Shown in pieces: positions 46,340-58,330 of a stretch of DNA of 64,000 nt. The stretch's first letter is position 1. Each line of letters starts with the position of its first letter. Made by a program: the position numbers and the translations under genes. The DNA comes from Apteryx mantelli (taxonomy: Eukaryota; Chordata; Aves; Apterygiformes; Apterygidae), in assembly GCF_036417845.1 (NCBI RefSeq), contig NW_027118693.1:4164001-4228000 (forward strand), written 5' to 3'. The notes beneath the pieces were generated by a model. It had not been told where the DNA came from and searched no databases. It saw only the letters and a list, made by a program, of their open reading frames with translations.

Positions 46340-48660
46340 CAAAGAAAAATGAGGTGAAATGCAGCAAAGCAGTTACTTACATTAATCTATGTGCAAGAAA
46401 CACTGTCAAGGGGAAATAGAAGGCCAGCAGAATTTCTGCAGACCATCATCTCCTTCCCTCTCCTCCCACAACCTTGAGAGAACAATCTGGCATGTCTCAT
46501 TTCAAGGTTCTTGCAGAGCCTCTTTGAGTCAGCTGCTAATGCCGTTTGTTCTGATGCACTGTGCTGCCAGACAGAAGTAAGCTCTGATTTTCTTTTTCCT
46601 TTCAAGTAAAACCATGCAAAGTGCTTTGGCATTCCCTGAAGAATCATGGTCCTCTGTGCTTTCCTGAGATGCTCCTCAGCAGAGTCGGTCTGAGAGGGTG
46701 ACAGGACATTAATTAAAATGATAGCTGGTACCCAGGTGACCTAATCCCTGCAGAACTGTAGATCCATTTTGTGAGGCAGCCTAAGAGAGAGAAACACCAA
46801 ATCTTTAAAAGTGCTATCAAGAAATGTAATCTGTGAAAGCAGCTTCTGTGGAGCTACTGTCACACTCCCTGCCTTGTCTTTCTAATGTTGGACATCAAAA
46901 GGATAGATTTTAAATGTTCAAGTAGTCACCTTAGGTTGCCTTAGGTTAGTCAGTGGAGTTTAGGACATGATTCAACTTTTCACAAAATGGATTTCTAAAG
47001 GGAAGGAGAGGAACAGATTCCTCCTCTCTAAGGGCAGAGGGAGGCTGGAGTGACAGACTGACATGTAGGCATCTTCATTGCAGACCTCTGGGAGCTCTTC
47101 AGGGGTGAGACATTGGTTCCTAAGGGCCACCTGACTATCTTCTACCCCTCCAAAAGGAAGTGTGAACCTGAGAGTTCAGAATTATAACTGCCAACATAAT
47201 GTAGACCTCTCTTACCATCTTAATGCATCTAAGTTAGGACTAGGCACCTCTCTTCTGACCTCTGAATTGTTCACCTAAGTTCAGTGAGAGCAATCTCATC
47301 CGTGGTGGCACTGAGCAAGGCTTTCCCTTTCCCTGAGTACAGGCAGGCTCTTAGTCCACCTTCTCTGTGCTCGGTGTGGACAGCCCCAGCAGAGCATAAG
47401 CCTCTGTCCATAGGCTTGTTACTGAACTCCAGTGTTCCCAGGGGCTATTGGACCCTGTCTCTGTCTAAGCTGGGCTCTAGATCTCTTCTTGTTTCAACCC
47501 ATTTCTTCATTTTCCAATACATCCAGGGGGTGCAGAGGAGTGGCTGGAGTAGCCCAGTGTCCCCTCAATTTCCTCACCAGTCTTTCAGGAAGCATGTCCC
47601 ATGTCATTGTGTTTCCAGCTGATGTATCACCTCATGTAGGGTTGATGCACAGAGACATTTGGCCAGTCTTCCTGCATCTTGGGGTCCATTTTGACCACAG
47701 CACTTTGCTTGCAAAGGGTTTGCGTGAAGGAATTCTGAAGAATGTGTGCTATGAGTGATTGTCCTTATGAAATATATCCACCTGTCTCTAGTGAGTGTGG
47801 TCATGTACACCAGTCAGGGTGGCATTTTATCCACACTCAGCATCCTTCTATAATTGCAAGGTTGAACAGAGAGCAGCTGTTCCTGGTGGGGGTCTCTGCT
47901 GGGCCAGTCTCCAACCACACCTGGAACAACGTGCCAGATGTGACCCCAGTTGTGGGAGCATTTGGCACCACCACAGCCATCCCCTGGGGTCAGGGCTGGT
48001 GCTGCTGGGTGGGGGGAAGCACCATCCACCGCAGCTAACAGCTCTGGGTGCACAGGGGTGCACACAAGTGATGCTGGGACCCCTCCTTCCCCATGGGACC
48101 AAACCAGGGGGAACAAGGGGTCCAAAGGGCTCTAGGGAACATGATGGGGAGACAGAAAGAGTGGAGGAGGCTTGGGAGAGCTGTTACTAGACAGAAGTGG
48201 GTGAGGAGCAGGAGGAGGGCCCGTGACACCCGAGGAAGTGACCAAGAGGTGGAGCTCAGTACTGAACTAATCAGCTAGGGTTTTCTTCATTTTGTTCACT
48301 GCCTGTAGAGCAAGTGTGAAGCTTTCATCACTGAGGCAACTGCTGTCCTTGTGCTTCAAATGATTCCTGGAAACAGGCCTGTTAGCTATGAACATGAACT
48401 GGCTTTCAACCAGAAGCTGGAAGCTTGACTTCCTGCTGCTCTGTGTACCCGGAGGCTGACTCTAAGGTCTTCCAGGCCATGTGTCTCTGCAGCAGGGGCT
48501 GGGGCTTGACCCAGAGAAAGTCATGGCATCTCCCTGGTCCCCCTTGGGAGAAGGAAACTACAGAGACATTGGCATTCTGACAAGACTTTGCTGCCCAACC
48601 AGAAGACCATTTCCTGGAGGAGGAGAACCCTGTCAGGAGCTTACAAAGCTCTGTCCCATG
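46340..48660. other. Intergenic sequence, nothing recognised
   Basis: Unique-looking DNA with no recognised exon. GC content rises after about 47.8 kb. Confidence 0.45.
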
Positions 48661-48669
48661 CCCTTGGCT

Positions 48670-49326
48670 TCAGGAGTGCACCCTCAGCAAGTTTGCTGAT
48701 GATACAGCACTGGGAGGAGTGGCTGATACACCACATGGTTGCCCTGCCATTCAGAGTGATCTTGACAGGCTGGAGAAAAGGACAGAGAGGAACCTCATGG
48801 AGTTCAGGAAAGGAAAATGCCAAGTCCTTCACCTGGGGAAGAATGACCCCATGCACCAGTACAGCCTGGGTGCTGCTCAGCTGGAGAGCAGCTCTGCAGA
48901 GAAGGACCTGGGTGTCCTGGTGAACACCAAGTTGACCGTGAGCCAGCAATGTGCCCTTGCAGCAAAAGCCAATGGTATCCTGGGCTACCTTAGGAAGAGC
49001 ATTGGCAGCAGGTCGAGGGAGGTGATCCTCCCCCTCTACTCAGCACTGGTGAGACCACGTCTGGACTGGTGTGTCTAGTTCAGGGCTCCCCAGTACAGGA
49101 GACACGTGGACATATTGGAGCAAGTCCAGCAAAGGGCCACAAAGATGATTAAGGGACTGGAGCATGTCTCACATGCGGAAAGTCTGCGAGACTTGGAATT
49201 GTTTAGCCTGGAGAAGAAAAGGCTCAGAAAAGACTCTTATCAAGGTTTATAAGTATCTGACGGGAGGGAGTAAAGAAGGTGGAGCCAGAATCTTCTCCGT
49301 GGTGCCCCGTGGCAGGACGAGAGGCC
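48670..49326 (+). mobile_element. CR1 LINE, post-RT region to 3' UTR, sense orientation
   Basis: Well-preserved CR1 sequence. It starts in the region after the reverse transcriptase (TTTGCTGATGATACAGCACT, then GATCTTGACAGGCTGGAGAA). It runs through the AAGTCCTTCACCTGGGGAAG and GTTTAGCCTGGAGAAGAAAA blocks to GTGGTGCCCCGTGGCAGGAC, where it stops short of the true 3' end. It is the least diverged CR1 portion in the window by eye. Confidence 0.9.
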
Positions 49327-49440
49327 CTTGGAAGGAGGCGCTCCATTCCCAGAGGGTACACCTCTGAGATAATGTGGCCTGAAGGCAACCTGCGCTGGAG
49401 CAGGGACACCCTGCATGAGCCCAGAACTATGGTCCGAGAG
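49327..49440. other. Junction between two oppositely oriented CR1 pieces
   Basis: Sense CR1 ends near 49326 and antisense CR1 is clear again from about 49440. Between them lies about 110 bases of uncertain origin. This is also the inner end of the right inverted-duplication arm. Confidence 0.6.
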
Positions 49441-50560
49441 CATTTGCTCCATGACACGTTGCTCACCAAAGTGAGGTTGAACAGCCTGTAGCTCCCCGGG
49501 TTGTCCTTGTGGCCTTTTCTGAGGATGGGCACAACAGCCCTTTTTCAGCTCACTGGGACCTCCCCTCATCTCCACAACCTTTCAAAAATAACAGAGAGCA
49601 GCCTTGCTACGACAGCAGCCAGCTTTCTCAACACCCTCTGATGCCACCCATCCAGTCCCTTAGACTTGTATGGGCTGAGTTCTTGCAAGTAATCCCTCAC
49701 TCAGACCTCATCCACTGCTGGTCACTTTTCCCCTCTGGAGTTCTGACTCTAGGTGCTACGACCCAAGAGACCTTCTTGGTGAAGACTGAAGCCAAGAATG
49801 CATTGAGTGCCTCAGACCTATCTACATCTGCTACTACTAGATTCCCTGCCCCGTTCAGCAGTGAGCCCACATTTTCCTTTGCATTCTTTTACTGCAGCTG
49901 AAGCAGTAGCAGCTCTTCTTCATGCTCTTGACATCCCTGCAAGTGTCAATCCCACGGGAGCTTTGGCTTCCCTAACACCATCCCTACTTCACTGGACAAT
50001 ATTTCTGAATTGCTCCTTTGCAGTTTCTCCCTCCTTCCCATTCCCATATGCTGCCTTATTGCACTGGAGCTCAGGCATGAGTTCCCTCTTCAGCCAAGCT
50101 GGTCTTCTGAGATGTCTACTAGTTTAACTGACTATCAGGATGGACCATTCTTGTGCTTGGTGGATGCTGTCCTTAAAGACCTGCTGGCTCTCCCGAGCTA
50201 CTCTGCCCTTCAGAATTGCCTCCCCTTGTCTGTCCCATGGAAGAGCTCCATACATCTGAGCTGTGCCTTCACACAAAGGGCATCCCCCTCCTCATCCTCT
50301 GCCTTGGTCTCTCCTGAAGAACTTGTACCCTTCTATCGCAGCCCTCCAGTTGTGCGAGTGAACCCACCACATCTCAGTTATTCCAACCATGTGGCAGCCC
50401 TGTGACAGCTTGTGTGTCTCCAGTGCCTCCTGCTGTGCCCCAGGCTGCATGCACTTGTGTCTGTTTGGGCTGTAGAGCCTCAGCTGTAGCACAAAGCCAA
50501 GATTGGTCATGGGGAAACCTGTGACCAAGGGCCAAGGACACTGTGTGTGCAATGGCTCTA
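49440..50560 (-). mobile_element. CR1 LINE ORF2 relic, truncated
   Basis: The minus strand carries endonuclease-domain relics (SHNWRAAIEGYKFFRRD at about 50300) and the PAWLKREL...QCNKAAYGKG linker at about 50050-50120. The sequence then continues towards the reverse transcriptase and stops at about 49440. It corresponds to 27020-28565 of the left arm but lacks several hundred bases of the endonuclease part. Multiple stops are present. Confidence 0.82.
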
Positions 50561-50999
50561 CTTCAGAGCAGAGACATGCTGGCATAGATAGCAGGTGGCA
50601 ATGTAGTGGTGAAAGGAGGTTCCCACTGAGATGGCAAACTGTCTAGTACCCAAGGCCATGGCGAAACAGGGCTGGGCTGTGCAGGAATGGCAGGAGAGGG
50701 GGTTGCTGCCCAAGCTGAATCTGCAGCACCTTGAGGCCTGTGACAGAGGTGAACCAATCTCCAGGCAGGACAAGGTGCCAATGAAGAAGTCCCTGAGCTG
50801 GGACAGCCTGCAGCGACATGAGTGGAGGCCTTGGTGTGATGTGCCTCCCATCTATGCAGCATGCTTGGATGTTGATGGTTCAGACTTTGCCCAAATGCAG
50901 TGGTGGGATTCAGTTATTCAGGCACAGGTAGGAAACCCAAGGTGCCCTGGGACACCTCCTGAGCAAACACTCCAAAAGGGCATGGTTTTCCTCTAGGTC

Positions 51000-52595
51000 C
51001 CATGCTGGATCTGCTAGAAACATGGGGTTGTGCTGGACACCCCAGGCATTGGACAGGGCACTGCAGGCCTAATATACATCACTGAATCGAGTGTCTGCAC
51101 TGAAATACATCAGCTGTTTATAATGGAGGGATCTGCATGTTTCTCAGCTTCAGAGTGAGGGGACATCTAGCACTGTGAGGCTTCTACTGTTCAGATGACC
51201 AAGGAAATTCCCCACCTGGCCCCCACCTGATGCTCTAGAAGGATAGAGGTCTCAGAGTTGCGCCATCAGAGCAAGCAGACACTGGAACACGCCTTGGACC
51301 ACCTCTGTCTCTTAAAATTTCACCAAGTGTTAGTGGGTGACCAGCTGACTCCCACCCTTCATCTCCACTGATTATAATGGGAGTGTAGCCAAGGAGCTCG
51401 CATGCAGACATCTCTGTTGTGCTCACTTCATCTTTGGCAAGGAGGATCCCACCTCCAGTGTTTTTGCAGAGCTCATGGGAGGGATCTGAATCCCGCTCCA
51501 TCCTAGGGGCTTTAAACCAGCAGGAGATGCCTAGATTGACTCATCTGAATCAATACCTGCAGTGTGGGAAAATGAACTCCCATCTTGTCCCTGCCGAGGT
51601 TTCCTGCCTAGCTAAGAGGTGGGAATAGGGGCATCTAGAGTGGGACATTTCCAACTCTCCTAGACAATCATCCTCTGATGAGACAAACTGCAATACTCTA
51701 ACTGGTCTCTCTCCATTGTTTAGAGAGGGATCATGGATGATTATTTTGGTCTGCCTCAGTGAATATTTCCCAGGAGCAGGGAGCACAAGGGACAGAGAAA
51801 ATCACACCTTCTGCTGGGCCTCAGCTCCTGAGCAGGGCCGGGTTCCTGGATGCAGGGAGTTCGTGGCAACAGGGCAGCACTGCCGAGAGAGAGCTGCATC
51901 CAGGAGCAGCTCCTCTGCAAAGAGCGGCAGGGCTCCGGGCACTGCCTGCTCTTTCTGACATGCGATGAGACAAGACCGAGAGATGTGAAAGGCAGTCTGG
52001 AGTGGGAAGACAGAGCTCATTTGTGGGAGAAATCTTCACAGCCCTTTACACGGTAAGTCTCTGGCTGAAGGACAACACTCCTGAGGTTCCTGGCGGGGTT
52101 ACTCTCCTGGTTTCTCCAGGGTGGAGGAGGAGGAGGAGATCATTCAGAGCAGGGATTCCCTCCCACACCATCACCGGGACACGGCATCCAGCTGCCTTCT
52201 CCCAGGGACGCTGCAGGGGGGTGAAGCCAGGGTGTGCACACAGGTCTGCCCAGGGCTATAATTCAGAGCAGTGTCCCTGCGCCCCAGGGTGCTGTGTGCC
52301 CGGGGCAGTGACTCTGCCACTTGCAAGGGTCAGCGCTCAGCCTGCCTGGACAACTCCCCACAGTGCTTCAGGGAGCAGCTCTGGGTAGGAGGATGGACCC
52401 CCAGCAGGGCAGGTTCATTCTCCTGTTGAGAGAGTGCTGCGTGGGTCAGGACTGCTCACAGCTCCAGCTCTTGCACAGGACCTTCAGAGGGGACTTTTCA
52501 AGAGGAAGGCAAACGCAGGGTTTTCCTGAAAGAGAAGCTAATTTCCTGAGATGGTGCTTTCAGTTTTCTGCTATCTGGCAAGGGAAAAATGGAAA
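51000..52595. other. Right-arm unique sequence without genes
   Basis: Counterpart of left-arm 24300-26470. The site near 51180 lacks the left-arm CR1. No exon was recognised. Confidence 0.5.
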
Positions 52596-52599
52596 GGGA

Positions 52600-53270
52600 G
52601 CTGTGAGCTTTGGACAAGGGACTGAGACTCATTAACAGTTTCACTGAGCAGTCAAGGGGTCTGCTAGGACCTTCTGAAAGTGCCTTCACCCGTCCCTTTG
52701 TCTATAGATAGCACCAGCTTCCCCTTTGCTGGCCTCATCAGGGTTTGTCTGACCTGCTGCTTAGCACCTGCAAATGTGGGGATGTCCCTGGACAGTGCCC
52801 TGCCTGTGGGAGGTTTCTGCAGGGCCAAACTGAGAAAATCAAGGAAGGCGTCGGTGTTGCAGGGACTGACCATGACTTGCTCAAATCCATCCTCCTATGA
52901 TGTTTCTGTTAGCAGTTCCCTCTCCTTCACTGCCCACCTCTGCTGCCTAGAGCTGTCCCTGCTGGGAGCTGTTTCTCTGTCCCAATGTCTTTTCCCGGTT
53001 GGTGCTCAGAGACCCCATTCCAACCTCTGTGTGCCCACTTCTGCCCTACAGAGACCTCCCACAGGCAGGGCACTGTCCAGAGGCATCTCCATGCTTGCAG
53101 GTGCTAAGGAGCAGGTCAGACAAACCCTGATGAGGCCAGCAGAGGGGAAGCTGGTGTTGTCTATAGACTAAGGGATGGGTGAAGGCACTTTCAGAAGGTC
53201 CTAGCAGACCCCTTGACTGCTCAGTGAAACTGTTAATGAGTCTCAGTCCCTCATCCAGAGCTCACAGCTC
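52600..53270. repeat. Fold-back inverted repeat, arms 52600-52825 and 53043-53270
   Basis: The stretch 52618-52691 is identical over 74 bases to the reverse complement of 53177-53250. The likeness continues with scattered mismatches to the limits given. The spacer (about 52826-53042) matches left-arm 23920-24090 in the same direction, so it is flipped relative to the rest of the right arm. Confidence 0.9.
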
Positions 53271-53274
53271 CATT

Positions 53275-54600
53275 TCCATTTCAGCTGCAGTTAAGGCGCC
53301 AGCCCTGTGGGTCCTCCATGGTGCTTTCTTCACGGCAGTGAGAAGCCTCAATCCCCTTCCAACCTGTGAGGCTCCTGGCAATGCATTTCATCAGGCTGCG
53401 GAATGAGCTGACTCTCTCTTAAGGAGAGTCCCATTAGAGGACCTGTGACTGTTTCTCTTGGGTATCCTGTCAAGCTGCAAGCTGCCCTCCAGAAGAGCAC
53501 AGCTTCCCGGTAGCATTTCTGTGATATCTGAGAGTCCTTGGTCTGATCCTGGGAGAGAGAAACTTTGTCACACTCTTCATCACTCTCTCCACCTCTGGGC
53601 TGAAAGAGCAGAATCTGCAAATCTCCACTGTGGAATTGAACTCCTCCACTCCCAGCTCAGTCCACTTTCTTTCTCAGAGGATCTTGTGAGTGTGCTTCTC
53701 CTTTAGCTGGTGAGGTGCAAGCACAGGGCAGTGAGGGGAAAAACTCACTGACAGACCGGGTCCCGTGACCCTGTACAAAGTCACAGTGAGCCCTTTTTTC
53801 CTCTTGGGATGCACAAGTGCTCATGCTGAGAGCAACTGAAATGGCAAAATTTTCTACCCCGTCACACACTGTGCTCCCACAGTGAGATGGAGGTATCGAA
53901 AAACTAAATAAATATATGGTCAGACTCCTCCACTGAAGATCATTTTCTGGAAAAAATGGGTTTCAGAATGTTGAACTACCCTTCCACATCAGGGGTGGAT
54001 GTAATCTGCTGCAGGATGTGTACATCAGAGCTAGTCACTTCCCATTCCCTGTGCAGTGCCTGGAGGAAGGGTGCAGACGGTAAATTGGCATGAGGAGAGG
54101 GTCTATCTCCCTGGAATGGAGACGTCTAGAAAGGATCAGGTCACCCCTTGCCTTCACTTGAGGGTTTCTCTGCCTTGCTGGAGTGGGAGCTGGTGTGAGT
54201 GATTCAGGTACAGGCACCTCTGCTCAAGAGGGTAAGGCTGGGGGAGATGAATGCCTCACAAGGATCTTCTCTTTCAGGAACAGCTGGCATGAGGGCTGTA
54301 CTCAGCTCTCATTATGGGGAAGAGAGATTATTCCCACTGGGTCACTGGACCAAGTCCCCTCACCCAGCTCATGGCACCCATCCCCAGGAATCCCACCACA
54401 CAGTAGGGTCAGTTTGACACCTCCATTTACACCTCCGGCAGAGCAGAACTGACTCCTCTGGAGACCATGGGCAGAGGCCCCTGCTGCGCATGGCACACTC
54501 AGCCAGTGCAAACCAGAGCCCCAAAAAGGGAGCTGCACGAAGAGAGAGGAGAGAGGAAACGGGGGGGTTTCTATGAGAAATGGAATGGGTTGGGCTCCGA
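53275..54600. other. Right-arm sequence upstream of the OR14-like pseudogene
   Basis: Counterpart of about 22600-23560 in the left arm. It would hold the leader exon and promoter of the OR. No exon is recognised. Confidence 0.45.
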
Positions 54601-54666
54601 GAAGCCTGCTCTAACTTGTCACTGTTTCTTTCTCCTTGGACAGTCCCTCATGCCTGGGGTGAGCAA

Positions 54667-55602
54667 ATGTCCAACAGAAGCTCCCTCAATGAGTTCCTCC
54701 TCCTGGTGTTCACAGAAACGCGCAAGCTGCAGCTCTTGCACTTCTCGCTCTTCCTGGGCATCTACCTGGCTGCCCTCCTGGGCAATGGCCTAATCATCAC
54801 AGCCATTGCCTGCAACCACCGCCTCCACACCCCCATGTACTTCTTCCTCCTCAACCTCTCCCTCCTCGACCTTGGCACCATCTCCACCACCGTCCCCAAA
54901 TCCATGGCCAATTCCCTGAGCAACGCCAGGGCCATTTTCTACTCAGGATGTGCTGCCCAGGTCTTTTTTCTTGCCTTTTTCATTTTGGCTGAGTATTCTC
55001 TTCTCACTGTCATGGCCTATGATCGCTTTGTTGTCATCTGCAAACCCCTGCACTACAGCACACTCATGGACACCAGAGCTTGTGTCAAAATGGCAGCAGC
55101 TGCCTGGGCAGCGGTTTTCTCAATGCAGTGCTTCACACCGCTAACACATTTTCAGTAACATTCTGCCAAGGCAATGCCCTGGGGCAGTTCTTCTGTGAAA
55201 TTCTTCAGATCCTCAAACTCTCCTGCTCAGACTCCTACCTCAGAAAAGCTGTGATTCTTGTGCTTAGTATTTGTTTGGCTTTGGGATGTTTCATTTTCAT
55301 TGTGCTGTCCTACGTGCAGATCTTCACTGCTGTGCTGAGGATCCCCTCTGAGCAGGGCCGGCACAAAGCCTTTTCCACGTGCCTCCCTCACCTGGCCGTG
55401 GTCTCCTTGTTCATCAGCATGGGCACGTTTGCCTACCTGAAGCCCCCCTCCATCTCCCCCCCCAGCTCTGGATCTGGTGGTGGCTTTTCTTTATGCAGTG
55501 GTGTCTCCAGCACTGAACCCTCTCAGCTACAGCATGAGGAACAAGGAGCTCAAGGAGGTGCTGAAGGAACTGATTCATTTGGTAAAAGATCAGCATCAAT
55601 AA
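54667..55602 (+). pseudogene. Olfactory receptor pseudogene, OR14-like
   Basis: OR14-type seven-helix receptor relic, with its ATG at 54667 after a conserved splice acceptor at 54641-54643. The frame is open through TM1 (GNGLIITAIAC), PMYFFLLNLSL and AYDRFVVICKPLHY to about 55105. There a one-base loss in the TGGGGCAGC-type region at the helix 4 end shifts the frame, giving a stop at 55156. A second lesion lies in a C run at about 55448-55461. Beyond it the helix 7 motif NPLSYSMRNKELKEVLKE is readable to the TAA at 55600-55602. It is less damaged than the left-arm sister. Two single-site frameshifts could also be sequencing errors in homopolymers. Confidence 0.9.
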
Positions 55603-55609
55603 GCTGCCC

Positions 55610-57885
55610 ATCCCTCTTCACAAGCAATTTTTAATTTCTCTCAGATAGCACCTGTGCTTTGGACATTCTCGCTGTGATAATGATGATGTTTGTGCAGAGG
55701 CATTTGATTTCATCCCACTTCTCCAGAGGTGTTAACCCTATCTTTCTGACCCAGAGGCCTTCTGTGAATGTTTCTATCACTGTGTCAGAGCTGGCATCTC
55801 TCTAATAAAAGGGGATTTCCTCAATGCTGTGCTTGAAAGATGGTTTCTCCTTCCAAAGCTGGAGCCAGGAATGCGCTCAAGGACTTCCACCCTGAAAGGG
55901 CCTTTTCCAGAGCTCTCTGTGGGCTCAAAGCAATGAGCTCATGGAGTGATGTGTTAGGGAATGAGGGCTGGATTCAGCTCTCACAAAAACCGTGGTCTGG
56001 ATCTAGGAACACACCCGAACACAGCCTGAGCCATTTGAAATGCCCTGTGATTGCTCAGAGCATCATCCACAGCCACAAACCCCTTGCTAGGGGCTTGTCA
56101 TGTGCAATGATGCTCATCCAGCTGGGTCTGCTCCCCACCCCGACCACTATGGCCAGTGGGGAGTCACCTCAGGGCCCTGGGGCCCCACAGCCTGCTCGCT
56201 CTGCAGAGCAGCACCACAGTTCAGGGCCCCCTGGGAAGCACAGGGGAGGGTCCAGGAACGGCCGGCAGGCCAGCACTGATGCACTCACCATGGGGAATGG
56301 CTCTCCAGGGAGCAGGGACATCCCTGGAGAAGAGGAAAGGAGCAGTTGTGTGCTTCCAAGGAGGAAAAAGCAGAAACATAAATCTGTTTCTCTGCATGTC
56401 AACTAAGGGCAGGCTGCTGTGTCCCTGGGGCAGCAGGAGCTGCCTGAGGAGCCCCGGGGCAGCGACTCTTGTGCTGTCCTGGAGAGACAAGTGGCACGGG
56501 GGGCTGCAGGCAGTCTGGGGGTAGGGAATCTCCTGGACGCAAGACCAAGGGGCAGAGAGTGTCACTGTCCTCTGTCTCCTTGTGCCACTGGGGCCAGTTC
56601 CAGCTTGGAGGCTGATGGGGCAGCTGACACACATCCCCGCACCCTGGAGCTGCTGTGCCCACAGTGCGGCTTGGGTTATGGTGCGAGTGCCCAGAGCTCT
56701 GCAGCACCCTGCATTGGGCACTGCTGCGGTGCTGTGCTGGGTGGGCTGGGCAGAGGGCAGGGGAGGTGGGGAGAGCCAGGGAGGGGCTGTTCTGGGCTGG
56801 AAAGTGCCCAGGAGAGGAAAATGCCAATATTAGCTAAGCTGTGTGAACAGGCAGGGTGAGGACACACACCAGTGAGTTTGTGGTGCAGAGCCAGGTCTTG
56901 TGGAGGGGAACCAAGACATGCCAGGCACAGAAGAGAGGAGCCCAGTCTGTGCCTTTGGTTGTGTGGACCGGCTGGGAAGGTGCCCCAGGACATTCCTCAC
57001 AGACCAGCTTCTCACATTGGCCATTTCCAGCACTGGCTACGCACCCCAGGTTTATGGTGAGTTTTGCTGCATGGCCAGCTGTGTCCTGCTGGGCTCAGGG
57101 CCTGTATCGAGGGGAACAGCCAGCCCTGCCCGACCTCTCTCCCGACCCAGACCCCAGCAGACCCCAGAGGATGGTAGTGTGCTCCCCCTGCCTGGGATAC
57201 GGCCGGGGCTGGGCAGGCACCGGGTGCTGGGGGAGGCTGCCAGAGCAGGAGGGCTGTGGAGGGATGGGGCACCGAGGGCCCCATCATGGGGACTGTGCTG
57301 GGGGGACATTTCCCCAACCCAGAATGCACCTTGTCCTATGCGGTGCCTACCCAGTCAGGCCATGGGCCATATGTGGGGCAGGAAGGTTGAGCGGGCACAG
57401 GACGGGACGCAGATGGGAGCCACAATGCTCCTCACTGATCCACTGCAAAAGAGAAAATCCCACAAGAGCTCTCCCAACCCTGCCTGACAAGCTCTTGTCC
57501 TTGCGCCAGCCATGCCAAAGCAGAGGCCAAGGAGAAAGAGGTCCCTCAAGCAAAGCTGTGCCAGTCTCGGGGAGCTGCCCTGAGCACCAGGACAGGCAGA
57601 GCGCCCTCCTCATATGTCCTTGTCCTGCTGGGAGGGTGGCACAGGCTCCAGGGAAATGGCCTGTTTCTGCCTGGGGTCAGTGCAGGACTTTTGCATGTGA
57701 GGTGAACACGACAGCTGCTGCACTGCAGAAACGCCGGCCACGACCCCTCACTGCAGCCCCTACTGCCCCCTGCCCCTGCCGACCTGCTGCCACCCCCGTG
57801 CTGCCTTGTCCCCCGCCCCTCTCCCCACACTGCAGGGACCAGCGGTGCAGCAGGAGCTGGCACAGCACCATAGCTGTTGCCTGGC
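55610..57885. other. OR 3' flank, arm end and GC-rich intergenic DNA
   Basis: The duplicated arm ends near 56275. Beyond it is GC-rich sequence with long but compositionally biased open frames and no recognisable domain. Confidence 0.4.
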
Positions 57886-57889
57886 CCAC

Positions 57890-58330
57890 CAGCATCCCCA
57901 CCTCCCTCGCAAACATTGCATCCATCTTCAAGAAGGAGAGAAAAGAGGATCTGGGGAGTGATGGGCTGATCAGCGTCACCTCAATGCCTGGAAAGAAAAT
58001 CTTCCTGGAAGCTGGTTCCAGTCACATGAAGGGATTGGGAACAGCCAGAGTGAAGTCATCGAAGGCAAATTGTGCCTGACCAACCTGACTGCTTTCTGTG
58101 ATGGGATGACTGGCTGTGGGGACAAGGGGAGTGCAGTGCATGCTGTATACCTTGGATTTAGGAAGGCCTTTGACATGCTCTTCCATGACTACCAATCTTG
58201 GAGAGAGTGGTATGATCAACAGAGTGCCCAGGTACTGGAAACATTTTAAAACAATCAGAAAAAAGGCATTTCAGCCTGTTGCCAAGTGGCTGGAGCCAGA
58301 TGTACTCAGACTTGCCCAGGGGTGAGACCT
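57890..58330 (+). mobile_element. CR1 LINE reverse-transcriptase fragment
   Basis: Sense CR1 blocks appear in order: the IFKKERKEDLGS linker, then GGCAAATTGTGCCTGACCAA, then CTTGGATTTAGGAAGGCCTT, and last TGCTCAGACTTGCCC-like sequence near 58310. Frames are broken. Confidence 0.8.

Larger units (their letters stand above)
49430..56275 (-). repeat. Right arm of a large inverted duplication
   Basis: Its plus strand matches the reverse complement of 20640-28565 in the same order of landmarks: CR1 ORF2 relic, CR1-free site at 51180, unique blocks at 51.2-52.6 kb, OR14-like pseudogene, and the 55840-56280 flank. It is shorter than the left arm because of a deletion in the CR1 endonuclease region, the missing 25.8-kb CR1 and the absence of a 0.3-kb block. 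It has an extra fold-back at 52.6-53.3 kb. Confidence 0.85.

Noticed and set aside
48670-49078. 119-codon open frame as a possible functional gene
   Set aside because: It is the readthrough of a well-preserved CR1 LINE segment beyond the reverse transcriptase, not a host gene.
56856-58079. Plus-strand 407-codon frame
   Set aside because: Biased composition with many Cys/Trp/Pro residues. It runs into a CR1 fragment at its 3' end and shows no domain.
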